NCBI RefSeq assembly: GCF_024753255.1
Contig: NZ_JANUHA010000012.1
Coordinates: 98,520-162,519 of the forward strand
Direction: 5' to 3'
From: Massilia agri
GTDB lineage: Bacteria > Pseudomonadota > Gammaproteobacteria > Burkholderiales > Burkholderiaceae_D
Length of the DNA: 64,000 nucleotides
Part shown: positions 35,481 to 43,676 of the stretch, in pieces
How the letters are laid out: each line of letters opens with the position of its first letter
Position numbering within the stretch: position 1 is the stretch's first letter
Position numbers and translations under genes: made by a program
Notes under the pieces: generated by a model
Seen by the model: only the letters and a program-made list of their open reading frames with translations
What the model was told of the DNA's origin: nothing
Database searches by the model: none

Positions 35481-35519
35481 TATTTCGTCGAATGACGAAT
35501 AACCATCAGGAGAACCGCC

Positions 35520-36833
35520 ATGCCCCAGAACGTCGCTACCCTCCCCGTCGCTGTCCTCGGCGCCGGTCCCGTCGGACTTGCCGCCGCCGCCCACTTGCGA
35601 GAACGCGGCATGACGCCTCTCGTGCTGGAAGCCGGCGCCCTGGTCGGCGCCAGCCTGGACAGCTTCCGCCACGTGCAGCTGTTCTCCCCGTGGCGCTACA
35701 ACGTCGACAAGGCTGCGCGCCGCCTGCTCGAGGAGGCCGGCTGGCGCATGCCGGCGCCGGATGCGCTGCCGAGCGCCGGCGAACTGCTCGATCAATACCT
35801 CGTCCCGCTGGCGGCCCTGCCGGCCCTGGCGGACACGCTGCGCCTGCGCCATCGCGTCACGGCCGTCACGCGCGCCGGCAGCGACAAGGTGACGACACGC
35901 GCGCGCGCCGAGACACCCTTCCTCATCCGGGCCGAGACACTGGACGGCCCGCGCGATTTTCTCGCCTCCGCCGTGATCGACGCCACCGGCACGTGGTCGC
36001 AGCCAAATCCCCTCGGCGCGAATGGCATCCCGGCGATCGGCGAGACGGCCCTGGCGGCGCGCATCGCCTACGGCATGCCGGACGTGCTGGGCAGCCAGCG
36101 TCCGCGCTATGCGGACAAGCGCGTGCTGGTCGTCGGCGCCGGCCACTCCGCCGCCGGCACCCTGCTGGCGCTGGCGCAGCTCGCCGAGGAACATCCCGCC
36201 ACCCGGCTGGCATGGGTCACGCGCAGCGACCGCCTGGCGCGGGTATTCGGCGGCGGCGAGGCCGACGGCCTGCCGGCGCGCGGCGCGCTGGGCCGGCGCC
36301 TGCAGGCGCTGCGCGATAGCGGACGCCTCGAAATGCGCCAGTCCTTCCCCATCCATGCGCTGGAAGAAACCGGTGGACGCATCACGGTGCGCGATACGGC
36401 CGGGCGCCATATCGACGGCATCGACGAAATCGTCTGCGCCACCGGCGCCCGGCCGGACCTGTCGGTGGGGCGCGAGCTGCGCCTGCGCCACGACCACTGG
36501 TTGGAGAGCACCGATGCGCTCGCACCCCTCATCGATCCGAACGAGCACAGCTGCGGCACCGTGCGCCCGCACGGACACCGCGAGCTCGCGCACCCCGAGC
36601 CGGGCTACTACGCGGTCGGCGCAAAGAGCTACGGCCGCGCGCCCAACTTCCTGCTGGCCACCGGCTACGAGCAGGCGCGTTCGGTGGTCGCGGCGCTGGC
36701 CGGCGATCTCGCCGCCGCCGACGAAGTCCGGCTGGTCCTGCCCGAAACCGGCGTCTGCAACACGCGCGGGGCGCTCCAGCAGGCGGCGCGGCCCTGCTGT
36801 ACAGTGAAGGCTGCGGACGCGACCTGTTGCTGA
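35520..36833 (+). CDS. Flavin-dependent monooxygenase-like protein with cysteine-rich tail (ArsO-like)
   Basis: A 437-residue FAD/NADP-binding protein. FAD motif: PVAVLGAGPVGLAAAAHLRERG (N-terminus); second nucleotide motif: RVLVVGAGHSAAGTLLALAQL (near 200); VIDATGTW follows the first. The substrate half is unusual for simple reductases. The last 26 residues (VCNTRGALQQAARPCCTVKAADATCC) contain five cysteines, a possible metalloid-binding tail. Similar ORFs next to arsR are called ArsO. It is driven from the shared ars control region and is followed 28 bp later by an MFS pump, so an arsenic-linked role is inferred. Confidence 0.82.
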   Translation: MPQNVATLPVAVLGAGPVGLAAAAHLRERGMTPLVLEAGALVGASLDSFRHVQLFSPWRYNVDKAARRLLEEAGWRMPAPDALPSAGELLDQYLVPLAALPALADTLRLRHRVTAVTRAGSDKVTTRARAETPFLIRAETLDGPRDFLASAVIDATGTWSQPNPLGANGIPAIGETALAARIAYGMPDVLGSQRPRYADKRVLVVGAGHSAAGTLLALAQLAEEHPATRLAWVTRSDRLARVFGGGEADGLPARGALGRRLQALRDSGRLEMRQSFPIHALEETGGRITVRDTAGRHIDGIDEIVCATGARPDLSVGRELRLRHDHWLESTDALAPLIDPNEHSCGTVRPHGHRELAHPEPGYYAVGAKSYGRAPNFLLATGYEQARSVVAALAGDLAAADEVRLVLPETGVCNTRGALQQAARPCCTVKAADATCC

Positions 36834-36861
36834 GCGGTCGCGCCATCATCGGGAGCACACC

Positions 36862-38064
36862 TTGTCGCCAGCACGCAAGACCATCGGCATCCTCGCCTTC
36901 ACGCAAATCGCATCGTGGGGAACGCTCTATTACGCCTTTGCCGTCCTGGCGCCATCGATACGGGGAGAGCTCGGCATCAGCGCCGAAACGGCCTTCGCCG
37001 CGTTCTCGTGGAGCCTGCTGGTGGCGGGAGTGGCCGCCACGCCGGTCGGCGCGCTGGTTGACCGGCACGGCGGGCGCTACGTCATGGCGGCCGGCTCGCT
37101 CGCCAGCGCCCTTGGTCTCGCGCTGCTGTCGCGCGCCGGCGGCGGCGCCTCGTATTTCATCGCCTGGAGCATCATCGGCCTGGCGATGTCGCTCACCCTG
37201 TACGAAGCCGCCTTCGCGACCATCAACCGCAAGGTCGACGCCGGCGCGCCGCGCGCGATCTCGACGCTCACGCTGTTCGCCGGTTTCGCCAGCACCATCT
37301 TCTGGCCGCTGACGCTCGCGATCGCATCGCGCCTGGGCTGGCGCGATACCTACCTGGCCTACGCGGCGCTGCAACTGGCCGCCTGCCTGCCCCTGCACCT
37401 CTGGCTGGGGCGCGACGCCCCGCGCGCCCCGGCCTGCGCGGACGCGCCGCGCGACAGCCACACGCTGGCCGAGGCGATCCGCCACCCTGCCTTCTGGAAG
37501 CTGGCGCTGGCCTTCTCGGCGAACATCTTCATCTTCTCGGCCCTGGCGGTGCACCTGATTCCGCTGCTGCAATCGCTGGGCCACAGCGCCGCCACCGCCG
37601 TGCTGCTCGCCGCCCTGGTCGGCCCGATGCAGGTGGCGGGCCGCATCGGCGAGCGCACGCTGGCGCGTGGCCAGGCGCCGCAGGCGGTCGGGCGGTTCGT
37701 CTTCTCGACCCTGCCCTTCGGGCTGCTCGCACTGGCGCTGTTCGGCACACGGGCCTGGGCGGTTGCCCTGTTCTGCATGCTGTACGGGATGAGCAACGGC
37801 GTACTGACGATCATCCGCGGCACCCTGCCGCGCCTGCTGTTCGGGGCCCGGCACTACGGCGCGATCACGGGCGCCATGGCGGCGCCTTCGCTGTTGTCGA
37901 AGGCCGCGGGGCCGCTGGTCGCAGCGGCGATCCTGTCGGGTTCTTCCGGGACGGTGGTGCTGCCGCTCGTGCTGTTCGCCTGCGCCCTGGCCTCGCTGCT
38001 GCTCTACCTCTCGGCGATCAAGCCGGCGCCCGCGCGCGGCGTGGCCGGAATGGCAGGCACTTGA
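36862..38064 (+). CDS. MFS efflux transporter in the ars locus
   Basis: A 400-residue major facilitator with about 12 helices, starting at TTG 36862 after GGGAG. The conserved loop after helix 2 is LVDRHGGRYVMAAGS. It follows the flavin monooxygenase and precedes a second arsR, so a metalloid or organoarsenical export role is likely. ArsK of Agrobacterium (arsenite, antimonite, trivalent organoarsenicals) and ArsJ are MFS precedents, but sequence does not say which, if either, it resembles functionally. Confidence 0.82.
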   Translation: MSPARKTIGILAFTQIASWGTLYYAFAVLAPSIRGELGISAETAFAAFSWSLLVAGVAATPVGALVDRHGGRYVMAAGSLASALGLALLSRAGGGASYFIAWSIIGLAMSLTLYEAAFATINRKVDAGAPRAISTLTLFAGFASTIFWPLTLAIASRLGWRDTYLAYAALQLAACLPLHLWLGRDAPRAPACADAPRDSHTLAEAIRHPAFWKLALAFSANIFIFSALAVHLIPLLQSLGHSAATAVLLAALVGPMQVAGRIGERTLARGQAPQAVGRFVFSTLPFGLLALALFGTRAWAVALFCMLYGMSNGVLTIIRGTLPRLLFGARHYGAITGAMAAPSLLSKAAGPLVAAAILSGSSGTVVLPLVLFACALASLLLYLSAIKPAPARGVAGMAGT

Positions 38065-38118
38065 CGGCGTGGCGGCCGCTTTCTATCCTCGTCGCTCACC
38101 ACCAGAACGAAAGCATCC

Positions 38119-38430
38119 ATGACCAGTTCCTGCTGCGGACCGTCGGCGACGCCTCCAGCCGACATCGACATCGACGACCTTGCCGCCCTGTGCAAGGCGA
38201 TCGGACACCCCGCCAGGCTGCAACTGCTGCGGCACCTGATCCGCCACGGCGACTGCTATTTCGGCAGCCTCGCCGACGTGCTGCCGCTCGCGGCCTCGAC
38301 CATATCGAAACACGTTTCGATCCTCAAGGATGCCGGCCTCATCGAGGGCTCGTCGGACGTGCAGCGCGTCTGCTACTGCGTCCGGCCGGACCGGCTTGCC
38401 CAGCTCAAGGCGATGGTCGGCGCCTTGTGA
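38119..38430 (+). CDS. Second ArsR/SmtB repressor (N-terminal cysteine class)
   Basis: A 103-residue winged-helix repressor: DLAALCKAIGHPARLQLLRHLIRHG ... SLADVLPLAASTISKHVSILKDAGLIEG ... VQRVCYCVRPDRLAQL. The vicinal pair Cys5-Cys6 (TSSCCG) and Cys46 (GDCYFG) reproduce, within one or two residues, the spacing of the arsenite site of Corynebacterium ArsR (Cys15, Cys16, Cys55 of the other subunit). This differs from the C-terminal site of the first arsR. It follows the MFS gene on the same strand. Confidence 0.88.
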   Translation: MTSSCCGPSATPPADIDIDDLAALCKAIGHPARLQLLRHLIRHGDCYFGSLADVLPLAASTISKHVSILKDAGLIEGSSDVQRVCYCVRPDRLAQLKAMVGAL

Positions 38431-38443
38431 AGCCGACCGCGCA

Positions 38444-38950
38444 TCAGTCCTGCAGCCGCAATTCCCAGTAAGCCACGTCGACCCAGCGCCCGAACTTGCG
38501 CCCCACTTCGCTGAAGTGGGCCACCTTGCGAAAGCCCAGCTTCTCGTGCAGCGCCACGCTGGCCGCGTTGGGCTGGGCGATCCCGCCGATCACCATGTGC
38601 ACCCCCTGCCGCCGCAGGGCCTCGAGCAGCGCGCGGTACAGGGCGGTGCCGGCGCCGCGCCCGGCCGCCTCGCGGGCCAGGTAGACCGAGCTTTCGACCG
38701 AGGTGCGGTAAGCCGGGCGGGCACGCCACCTGGTGGCATAGGCATAGCCGAGCAGGCATCCTTCGCGCTCGGCCACCAGCCAGGGCAGGCCGAGCGCCTG
38801 GACGTCCGCGATGCGCCGGGCCATGTCGCCGCAGTCAACGGGTTCCTCTTCGAAGCTGATGGTGGTGGTGGCGACGTAGGGATTGTAGATGGCGCAGATG
38901 GCGGCTGCGTCATCGGGCGTGGCGGGGCGGATCGAGACGGCGGGCATCAT
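38444..38950 (-). CDS. GNAT acetyltransferase, phosphinothricin/arsinothricin type (ArsN-like)
   Basis: A 168-residue acetyltransferase of the phosphinothricin N-acetyltransferase family: IRPATPDDAAAICAIYNPYVATTTISFEEEP, acetyl-CoA loop YLAREAAGRGAGTALYRALLEALRRQG, and the end LHEKLGFRKVAHFSEVGRKFGRWVDVAYWELRL. Members acetylate phosphinothricin, methionine sulfoximine or, as ArsN1, the arsenic antibiotic arsinothricin. Placement beside two arsR genes favours the arsenic version. The ATG overlaps the OsmC stop as ATGA, so the two are coupled. The start may also be 38947. Confidence 0.82.
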   Translation of the reverse strand: MMPAVSIRPATPDDAAAICAIYNPYVATTTISFEEEPVDCGDMARRIADVQALGLPWLVAEREGCLLGYAYATRWRARPAYRTSVESSVYLAREAAGRGAGTALYRALLEALRRQGVHMVIGGIAQPNAASVALHEKLGFRKVAHFSEVGRKFGRWVDVAYWELRLQD

Positions 38951-39363
38951 GGGGAGACGGCGGCGGGCGGGTCGAGCGTGACCATGCAACCGGCCCTGAG
39001 GGTGTTGTGCACCTCTGCCACCGCATCCGTTTCGGCCAGCAGCCTGGCGATCTGCGCCGGCGTGGCGCCGGAACGGACCGAGGCGCGATAACGGACATTG
39101 GTCGCGCACAGTCCCACGCCGGGGAAGTCCGCGCTGGCTTCGACCTGCACGCCATCGAGTGCAATGCCGAGCCGGCGCGCTTCGCGGTACAGGTCATTGC
39201 AATAGCAGGTCGCCAGCGCCAGCATCAGGAACTCGCCGCCGTTCACGCCTGATCCCGGCATCTCCGTTTTCGGGGGAATATCCAGCAGCTGGCGCGATCC
39301 ATCGGACTCCACGGCGACCAGGTGCGCGGCGGAAGAATTGTCGATCGAAGCACTGATACGCAT
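38947..39363 (-). CDS. OsmC-family protein (second copy in window)
   Basis: A 138-residue OsmC-type protein starting at 39363 (MRISASIDNSSAA) after GGAGAAC; 39375 is a weaker alternative. Features: GGEFLMLALATCYCNDLYREARRLGI with the reactive Cys region, and a C-terminal RYRASVRSGATPAQIARLLAETDAVAEVHNTLRAGCMV. It is not closely similar to the copy at 26.2 kb. It is coupled to the acetyltransferase and may share its transcript. A redox or hydroperoxide role is inferred from the family. Confidence 0.82.
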   Translation of the reverse strand: MRISASIDNSSAAHLVAVESDGSRQLLDIPPKTEMPGSGVNGGEFLMLALATCYCNDLYREARRLGIALDGVQVEASADFPGVGLCATNVRYRASVRSGATPAQIARLLAETDAVAEVHNTLRAGCMVTLDPPAAVSP

Positions 39364-39439
39364 TGCGTTCTCCATTGCCCTGCAGGGGCAAGGGAGATGG
39401 TACCGGAACTGGCGCGGCAGGTGTTCGGTTCCGCTCGAC

Positions 39440-39922
39440 TCAGCGCACGATCGTGTCCAGCCGCTCCACCTTGATCTTGCGCTGCAGCTGCAGGATCCCG
39501 TAGACCAGCGCTTCCGCAGTCGGCGGACAGCCCGGGATATAGACGTCGACCGGCACGATGCGGTCGCAGCCGCGCACCACGGAATAGGAGTAGTGGTAGT
39601 AGCCGCCGCCGTTGGCGCAGGAGCCCATCGAGATGACGTAGCGCGGCTCGGGCATCTGGTCGTAGACCTTGCGCAGCGCGGTGGCCATCTTGTTGGTCAG
39701 CGTTCCCGCGATGATCATCAGGTCGGCCTGGCGCGGACTGGCGCGCGGGACCATCCCGAAGCGGTCCATGTCGTAGCGCGCGGAGGCCGCGTGCATCATC
39801 TCCACGGCGCAGCAGGCCAGGCCGAAGGACAGGTACCAGATACTGTTGCCGCGCGCATGCGACAGCAGCTGGTCGACACTCGTGAGCAGGTAATGCTGGC
39901 CTTCCAGCACGGATTCATCCAT
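39440..39922 (-). CDS. Orphan NADH-quinone oxidoreductase subunit B paralogue
   Basis: A 160-residue NuoB-type protein, normally the subunit of complex I that carries cluster N2. All four ligands are present: the Cys pair in [12 protein letters not shown], the Cys in [19 protein letters not shown] and the Cys in [12 protein letters not shown]. The remaining blocks ([33 protein letters not shown]) are almost canonical. No other nuo genes are nearby, so it is a stand-alone paralogue. It may be a spare complex I subunit or serve another [4Fe-4S] electron-transfer role. It has a strong AAGGAG ribosome site. Confidence 0.9.
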   Translation of the reverse strand: MDESVLEGQHYLLTSVDQLLSHARGNSIWYLSFGLACCAVEMMHAASARYDMDRFGMVPRASPRQADLMIIAGTLTNKMATALRKVYDQMPEPRYVISMGSCANGGGYYHYSYSVVRGCDRIVPVDVYIPGCPPTAEALVYGILQLQRKIKVERLDTIVR

Positions 39923-39997
39923 CGTGGGCTCCTTCTGAAAACAGAGCGACGATACGGGCTCGCGCCCGCCCTGTCTTGTACCGACACGACATCGGCG

Positions 39998-40837
39998 CTA
40001 GCGGAGGAAGGAATCGAGCTCGTCGCGCCCGAAGGCCCAGAAGCGGTAGCCGGAGGCCGCGTCCTCGCGGCTGGCCAGGAAGTGCGAGGGCGTGTCGCCG
40101 ACGAACTGCCGGAAGTCGCGGCTGAAATGGGCCTGGTCGACGTAGCCCGCCTCCAGCGCGGCCGCCGCCAGGCCGGGCCTGTCCGGCCCCTGCATCAGGA
40201 GCGACAGGGCGCGGGCGAACCGGGCCAGCCGGCGGAAGTCGCGCAGCGCGACGCCGTGGTGCGCCAGGAAGCGGCGCTCGAACTGGCGCACGCCGAGACC
40301 GAGGCCATCGGCCAGCTCGCCGACCGGCATGAACAGGCGCTCGAAGGACAGCTGCGGCAGCGGCGCCGCTTGCCGCGCGCCGGCGTCCGCGCGGCGCAAG
40401 AGGAATTCCTCGAGGATGCGGACGCGCTCGCGGAAAACCTTCGCCGCCTGCAGTTCCTCCTGCAGGCGCGCCGCCTCGGAGCTGCCGACCAGGGCGTCGA
40501 GCGGCACGGAAGCGCCGCCGAGGCAGTCAGCGGGAATCCCGAAGCAATGCAGCACGCCGGAGGGGCGGAAGACGGCGGACATGAAGCTGCTGCCCGGCTC
40601 CACCCCGAAGTGGCGTGGCGCCATCGTCGGCCCCGACAGGAAGGCCTGCGGCAGGCGGCCGTCCGGTGCGCCGAGCAGGCTGGCGCCACCCGCCAGGTAG
40701 AGCACCAGCTGCGCATCGGGGCTGGCGGGAAGGTGGGGCGTCGCGACCTCGAACCCGCCGCCGATGAGGTTCTTGACATAGGAAGCCAGCGCGCGCCGCG
40801 GCAGCGCGAACTGGCGGGGGCTGGGCTGCTCCGGCAT
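39998..40837 (-). CDS. AraC-family regulator
   Basis: A 279-residue regulator: N-terminal DUF6597-type sensor (LPASPDAQLVLYLAGGASLLG ... PTMAPRHFGVEPGSSFMSAVFRPSGV) and C-terminal double helix-turn-helix (LADGLGLGVRQFERRFLAHHGVALRDFRRLARFARAL ... ALEAGYVDQAHFSRDFRQFVGDTPSHF). Its ATG lies 3 bp after the stop of the MFS gene, so it is co-transcribed with and probably regulates that pump. The effector is unknown. Confidence 0.88.
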   Translation of the reverse strand: MPEQPSPRQFALPRRALASYVKNLIGGGFEVATPHLPASPDAQLVLYLAGGASLLGAPDGRLPQAFLSGPTMAPRHFGVEPGSSFMSAVFRPSGVLHCFGIPADCLGGASVPLDALVGSSEAARLQEELQAAKVFRERVRILEEFLLRRADAGARQAAPLPQLSFERLFMPVGELADGLGLGVRQFERRFLAHHGVALRDFRRLARFARALSLLMQGPDRPGLAAAALEAGYVDQAHFSRDFRQFVGDTPSHFLASREDAASGYRFWAFGRDELDSFLR

Positions 40838-40840
40838 GCG

Positions 40841-42049
40841 CTAGCGCCGCGCGGTTTCCATGCGCGGCAGCAGCACCGCCAGGATGCCCAGCAGCGGCAG
40901 GAAGGAAGCGATCCGGTACACGTATTCGATGCCGGTGCTGTCGGCGATCGCCCCCATCAGGGCGGCGCCGATGCCGCTGATGCCGAACATCAGGCCGAAG
41001 AACAGGCCCGCGATCATGCCGACCTTACCGGGCACCAGCTCCTGCGCGAACACGACGATGGCGGAAAAGGCGGAGGACATCACCAGGCCGATGACCACCG
41101 ACAGCACGGCGGTCCAGAACAGGTCCACATAGGGCAGCGCCAGCGTGAACGGCGCCGCGCCGAGGATCGAGAACCAGATCACGCGCTTGCGCCCGATGCG
41201 GTCGCCGATCGGCCCACCGGCGAACGTCCCCGCCGCCACCGCCGCCAGGAAGAGGAAGAGGTAGCCCTGGGCCGCCTCCACCGACACGTCGAATTTTTCG
41301 ATCAGGTAGAAGGTGTAGTAGCTCGACAGGCTGGCCATGTAGATGTACTTCGAGAACACCAGCAGGGCCAGCACGGTGAGCGCCCACAACACGCGTCCGC
41401 GCGACAGGCCCGGCCCGGCGTGCACGGCGATCTTGCCGGTGGCCTTTTTCAGGTGGCCGGCATACCAGCGGCTCACGCCAATCAACACCGCCACCGCCAG
41501 CAGCACCAGCACCATCAGCCAGGCGATCCTCCCCTGCCCGCTGCCGACGATGATGGCGGCGGCCAGCAGCGGCCCGAAGGCCGAACCGAGGTTGCCGCCC
41601 ACCTGGAACAGCGACTGCGCGAAGCCGAAGCGCCCTCCCGAGGCCAGGCGCGCCACGCGCGAAGCTTCCGGATGGAAGGTCGAGGAACCGACGCCGATCA
41701 TGCCGGCCGCCAGCAGCAGCATGGCGAAGCTGCCCGCGGTCGACAGCAGCGCGACCCCCAGCAGGGTGATGCACATCCCGGCCGGCAGCAGGAAAGGAAT
41801 CGGGCGTTTGTCGGTGTACAGGCCGATCCAGGGCTGCAGCAGCGAAGCGGTGCACTGGAAGGTCAGCGTGATCAGGCCGATCTGGGTGAAGCTGAGCGCG
41901 AACTCGTCTTTCAGCAGCGGGTAGATCGCGGGCAGGACGGCCTGCACGCAGTCGTTGAGCAGGTGCACAAAAGCGACGGAGAAGAGGATCTGCATCACCG
42001 TGGCCGGCTGGGAAGCGGCGGCGGCGGGACTGGAGGGCAAAGAGGACAT
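40841..42049 (-). CDS. fsr: MFS transporter, fosmidomycin-resistance type
   Basis: A 402-residue 12-helix transporter closely matching the Fsr group: QILFSVAFVHLLNDCVQAVLPAIYPLLKDEFALSFTQIGLITLTFQCTASLLQPWIGLYTDKRP, the mid-protein GNLGSAFGPLLAAAII and the second-half loop GGPIGDRIGRKRVIW. Fsr homologues export fosmidomycin and other compounds; the natural substrate is unknown. It is transcribed with an AraC regulator. Confidence 0.88.
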   Translation of the reverse strand: MSSLPSSPAAAASQPATVMQILFSVAFVHLLNDCVQAVLPAIYPLLKDEFALSFTQIGLITLTFQCTASLLQPWIGLYTDKRPIPFLLPAGMCITLLGVALLSTAGSFAMLLLAAGMIGVGSSTFHPEASRVARLASGGRFGFAQSLFQVGGNLGSAFGPLLAAAIIVGSGQGRIAWLMVLVLLAVAVLIGVSRWYAGHLKKATGKIAVHAGPGLSRGRVLWALTVLALLVFSKYIYMASLSSYYTFYLIEKFDVSVEAAQGYLFLFLAAVAAGTFAGGPIGDRIGRKRVIWFSILGAAPFTLALPYVDLFWTAVLSVVIGLVMSSAFSAIVVFAQELVPGKVGMIAGLFFGLMFGISGIGAALMGAIADSTGIEYVYRIASFLPLLGILAVLLPRMETARR

Positions 42050-42082
42050 AAGACGGCCTGGGTGGAAAGCCGTCCCAGTGTA

Positions 42083-42589
42083 CTATGCGGCGCCGGCGCT
42101 TGCAGGCGCTCGGTCCGCAGGGGAAGCCAGCGTCTTGACGAGGGCATAGCGCGCGCCGCCTGGCGGGAATCCCTCCAGCCTGGAACTCACGGTATAGCCC
42201 AGCTTCTCGTAGAAGGCCAGCGCCTGGAAGCTCAGGGTCTCCAGGAAAGCCTGGCCGCAGCCCCGGCGCAGCGCCTCCTCCTCCGCGGCGTGCAGGATGT
42301 CGCGGCCGATGCCCCGGCCGCGCAAGGCCTCGCCGACCCACAGCGCGTGCACCTGCAGCCAGCCGACATAGGTGTCGCCCACCAGGCCGCCCGCGACCCG
42401 TCCCGCCTCGTCGCGCACCGTGACCACCAGCTCGCGGGGCGTTGCGCCGCCTGTGTGGGCGGCGTTGAAGTCGATCAGGCCCTGGACGATCACGTTGGCG
42501 TCGCGGTAGTCGGCATGGGCTTCGACGGCCAGGACGTGGATGCCTTCACGAGACGTGGCTTCGACGGATTCAGGATCGTTCGCTGTCAT
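42083..42589 (-). CDS. GNAT N-acetyltransferase
   Basis: A 168-residue Gcn5-related acetyltransferase. The acetyl-CoA binding segment is HALWVGEALRGRGIGRDILHAAEEEALRRGC, and the terminal part QAFLETLSFQALAFYEKLGYTV is standard. The N-terminal region DFNAAHTGGATPRELVVTVRDEAGRVAGGLVGDTY fits small-molecule rather than ribosomal acetyltransferases. The substrate is unknown. It has a good AAGGATG ribosome site. Confidence 0.85.
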   Translation of the reverse strand: MTANDPESVEATSREGIHVLAVEAHADYRDANVIVQGLIDFNAAHTGGATPRELVVTVRDEAGRVAGGLVGDTYVGWLQVHALWVGEALRGRGIGRDILHAAEEEALRRGCGQAFLETLSFQALAFYEKLGYTVSSRLEGFPPGGARYALVKTLASPADRAPASAGAA

Positions 42590-42635
42590 ATTTCATCCTT
42601 TTCAAATACAGGCCTCATCATGGCCGTCAGCCGCC

Positions 42636-43568
42636 TCACCGCCCGGATGTTTGCCTGCGCGCCCACCCGCCGATCAGCGCCAGCGCACGCGGCGACATCG
42701 TCTCGTCGATGCCCTCCACTTCGGAAAGCTCGCCGCTGCCTGCGGTCTGGAAGAAGTGGTTCAGGCCCGGCAAGCGCCGGACCTCGGCATGCGGATTAGC
42801 CGCCAGCGCTGCCGTCAACGCCGGTATGTTGGTGTCGGCCGATATGATCCGGTCCTTGTCGCCCACCAGGGCCAGCACCGGACAGCGCACCTGGCGCAGC
42901 ACCGCTTGCGGGTCGATCGACAGCAGGGTGCGCATCCACGGGCCCGGGTCGCCCTGCGCTTCGGCTACGCCGCGGGCCTTCAGCACCTCGCCCATCGGGA
43001 TGCCGTTGCCGGCCATGAGCACCAGGAAAGATAGCGCCGGGTCGCGCGCGGCGACGATGCTGCCTGCCAGCGCGCCTTCGCTGTGCCCGACCAGGCCGAT
43101 GCGCCGGCCATCGATGCCCGGACGGCTGCGGAGGAAGGCCAGTGCCGCGTCGGTGTCGGACGCGAAGTCGTAGGTGGTGGCGCTGGCGAAGTCGCCGCCG
43201 GACTGGCCCAGTCCCCGCTTGTCGCTGCGCAGCACCGCGAAACCCTGGCGCGTCAGGTGGTCGGCCAGCACCAGGTAGAACCGATGGCCGAACAGGCTGC
43301 CGTCGCGGTCCACTTCGCCCGAGCCGGGCACCAGGATGATGGCGGGATGCGGTCCGGGGCCGGGCGGCAGGCTCAGGGTGCCGGACAGGCGGATCCCGCT
43401 GCCGGCATTGTCGAATTCGACCTGCTCGACGGCATACGGCAGAGGCATGGAGGGTGTTTGCGGCCGTGCCTGCGTCGCGGCGCTCCTGAACAAGACCAGG
43501 CCGGCACCCAGCACGATCAGGAGCAGGCAAACCAGGCGCCACAAGCAAGGCCGTTGCAGTCGTCGCAT
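42636..43568 (-). CDS. Alpha/beta hydrolase, membrane-anchored or exported
   Basis: A 310-residue alpha/beta-hydrolase-fold enzyme. An N-terminal hydrophobic segment (LWRLVCLLLIVLGAGLVLF) serves as signal anchor. The nucleophile elbow is IGLVGHSEGALAGSIVAA (Ser), the acid is Asp in LVGDKDRIIS, and the base is His in LPGLNHFFQTA; the oxyanion region is IILVPGSGEVDRDGS. It resembles dienelactone-hydrolase/acyl-peptidase-like esterases. The substrate is unknown. The start has only a weak ribosome site. Confidence 0.85.
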   Translation of the reverse strand: MRRLQRPCLWRLVCLLLIVLGAGLVLFRSAATQARPQTPSMPLPYAVEQVEFDNAGSGIRLSGTLSLPPGPGPHPAIILVPGSGEVDRDGSLFGHRFYLVLADHLTRQGFAVLRSDKRGLGQSGGDFASATTYDFASDTDAALAFLRSRPGIDGRRIGLVGHSEGALAGSIVAARDPALSFLVLMAGNGIPMGEVLKARGVAEAQGDPGPWMRTLLSIDPQAVLRQVRCPVLALVGDKDRIISADTNIPALTAALAANPHAEVRRLPGLNHFFQTAGSGELSEVEGIDETMSPRALALIGGWARRQTSGR

Positions 43569-43676
43569 AGGGCGTGAAAGTAGAGCGAAACGGCTAGTCT
43601 AGCATCACGGACGCCGTCGACATCCTCCCGATGTCGCGGCATCGGCCTCAAGGCCGCGGACCGGCAGCGGCTGCGC

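Noticed and set aside
39338..42799. A 1153-codon rightward frame across several leftward genes
   Set aside because: Product is Arg/His/Gln-rich with no domain and it runs across nuoB, araC and MFS genes that are clearly real.
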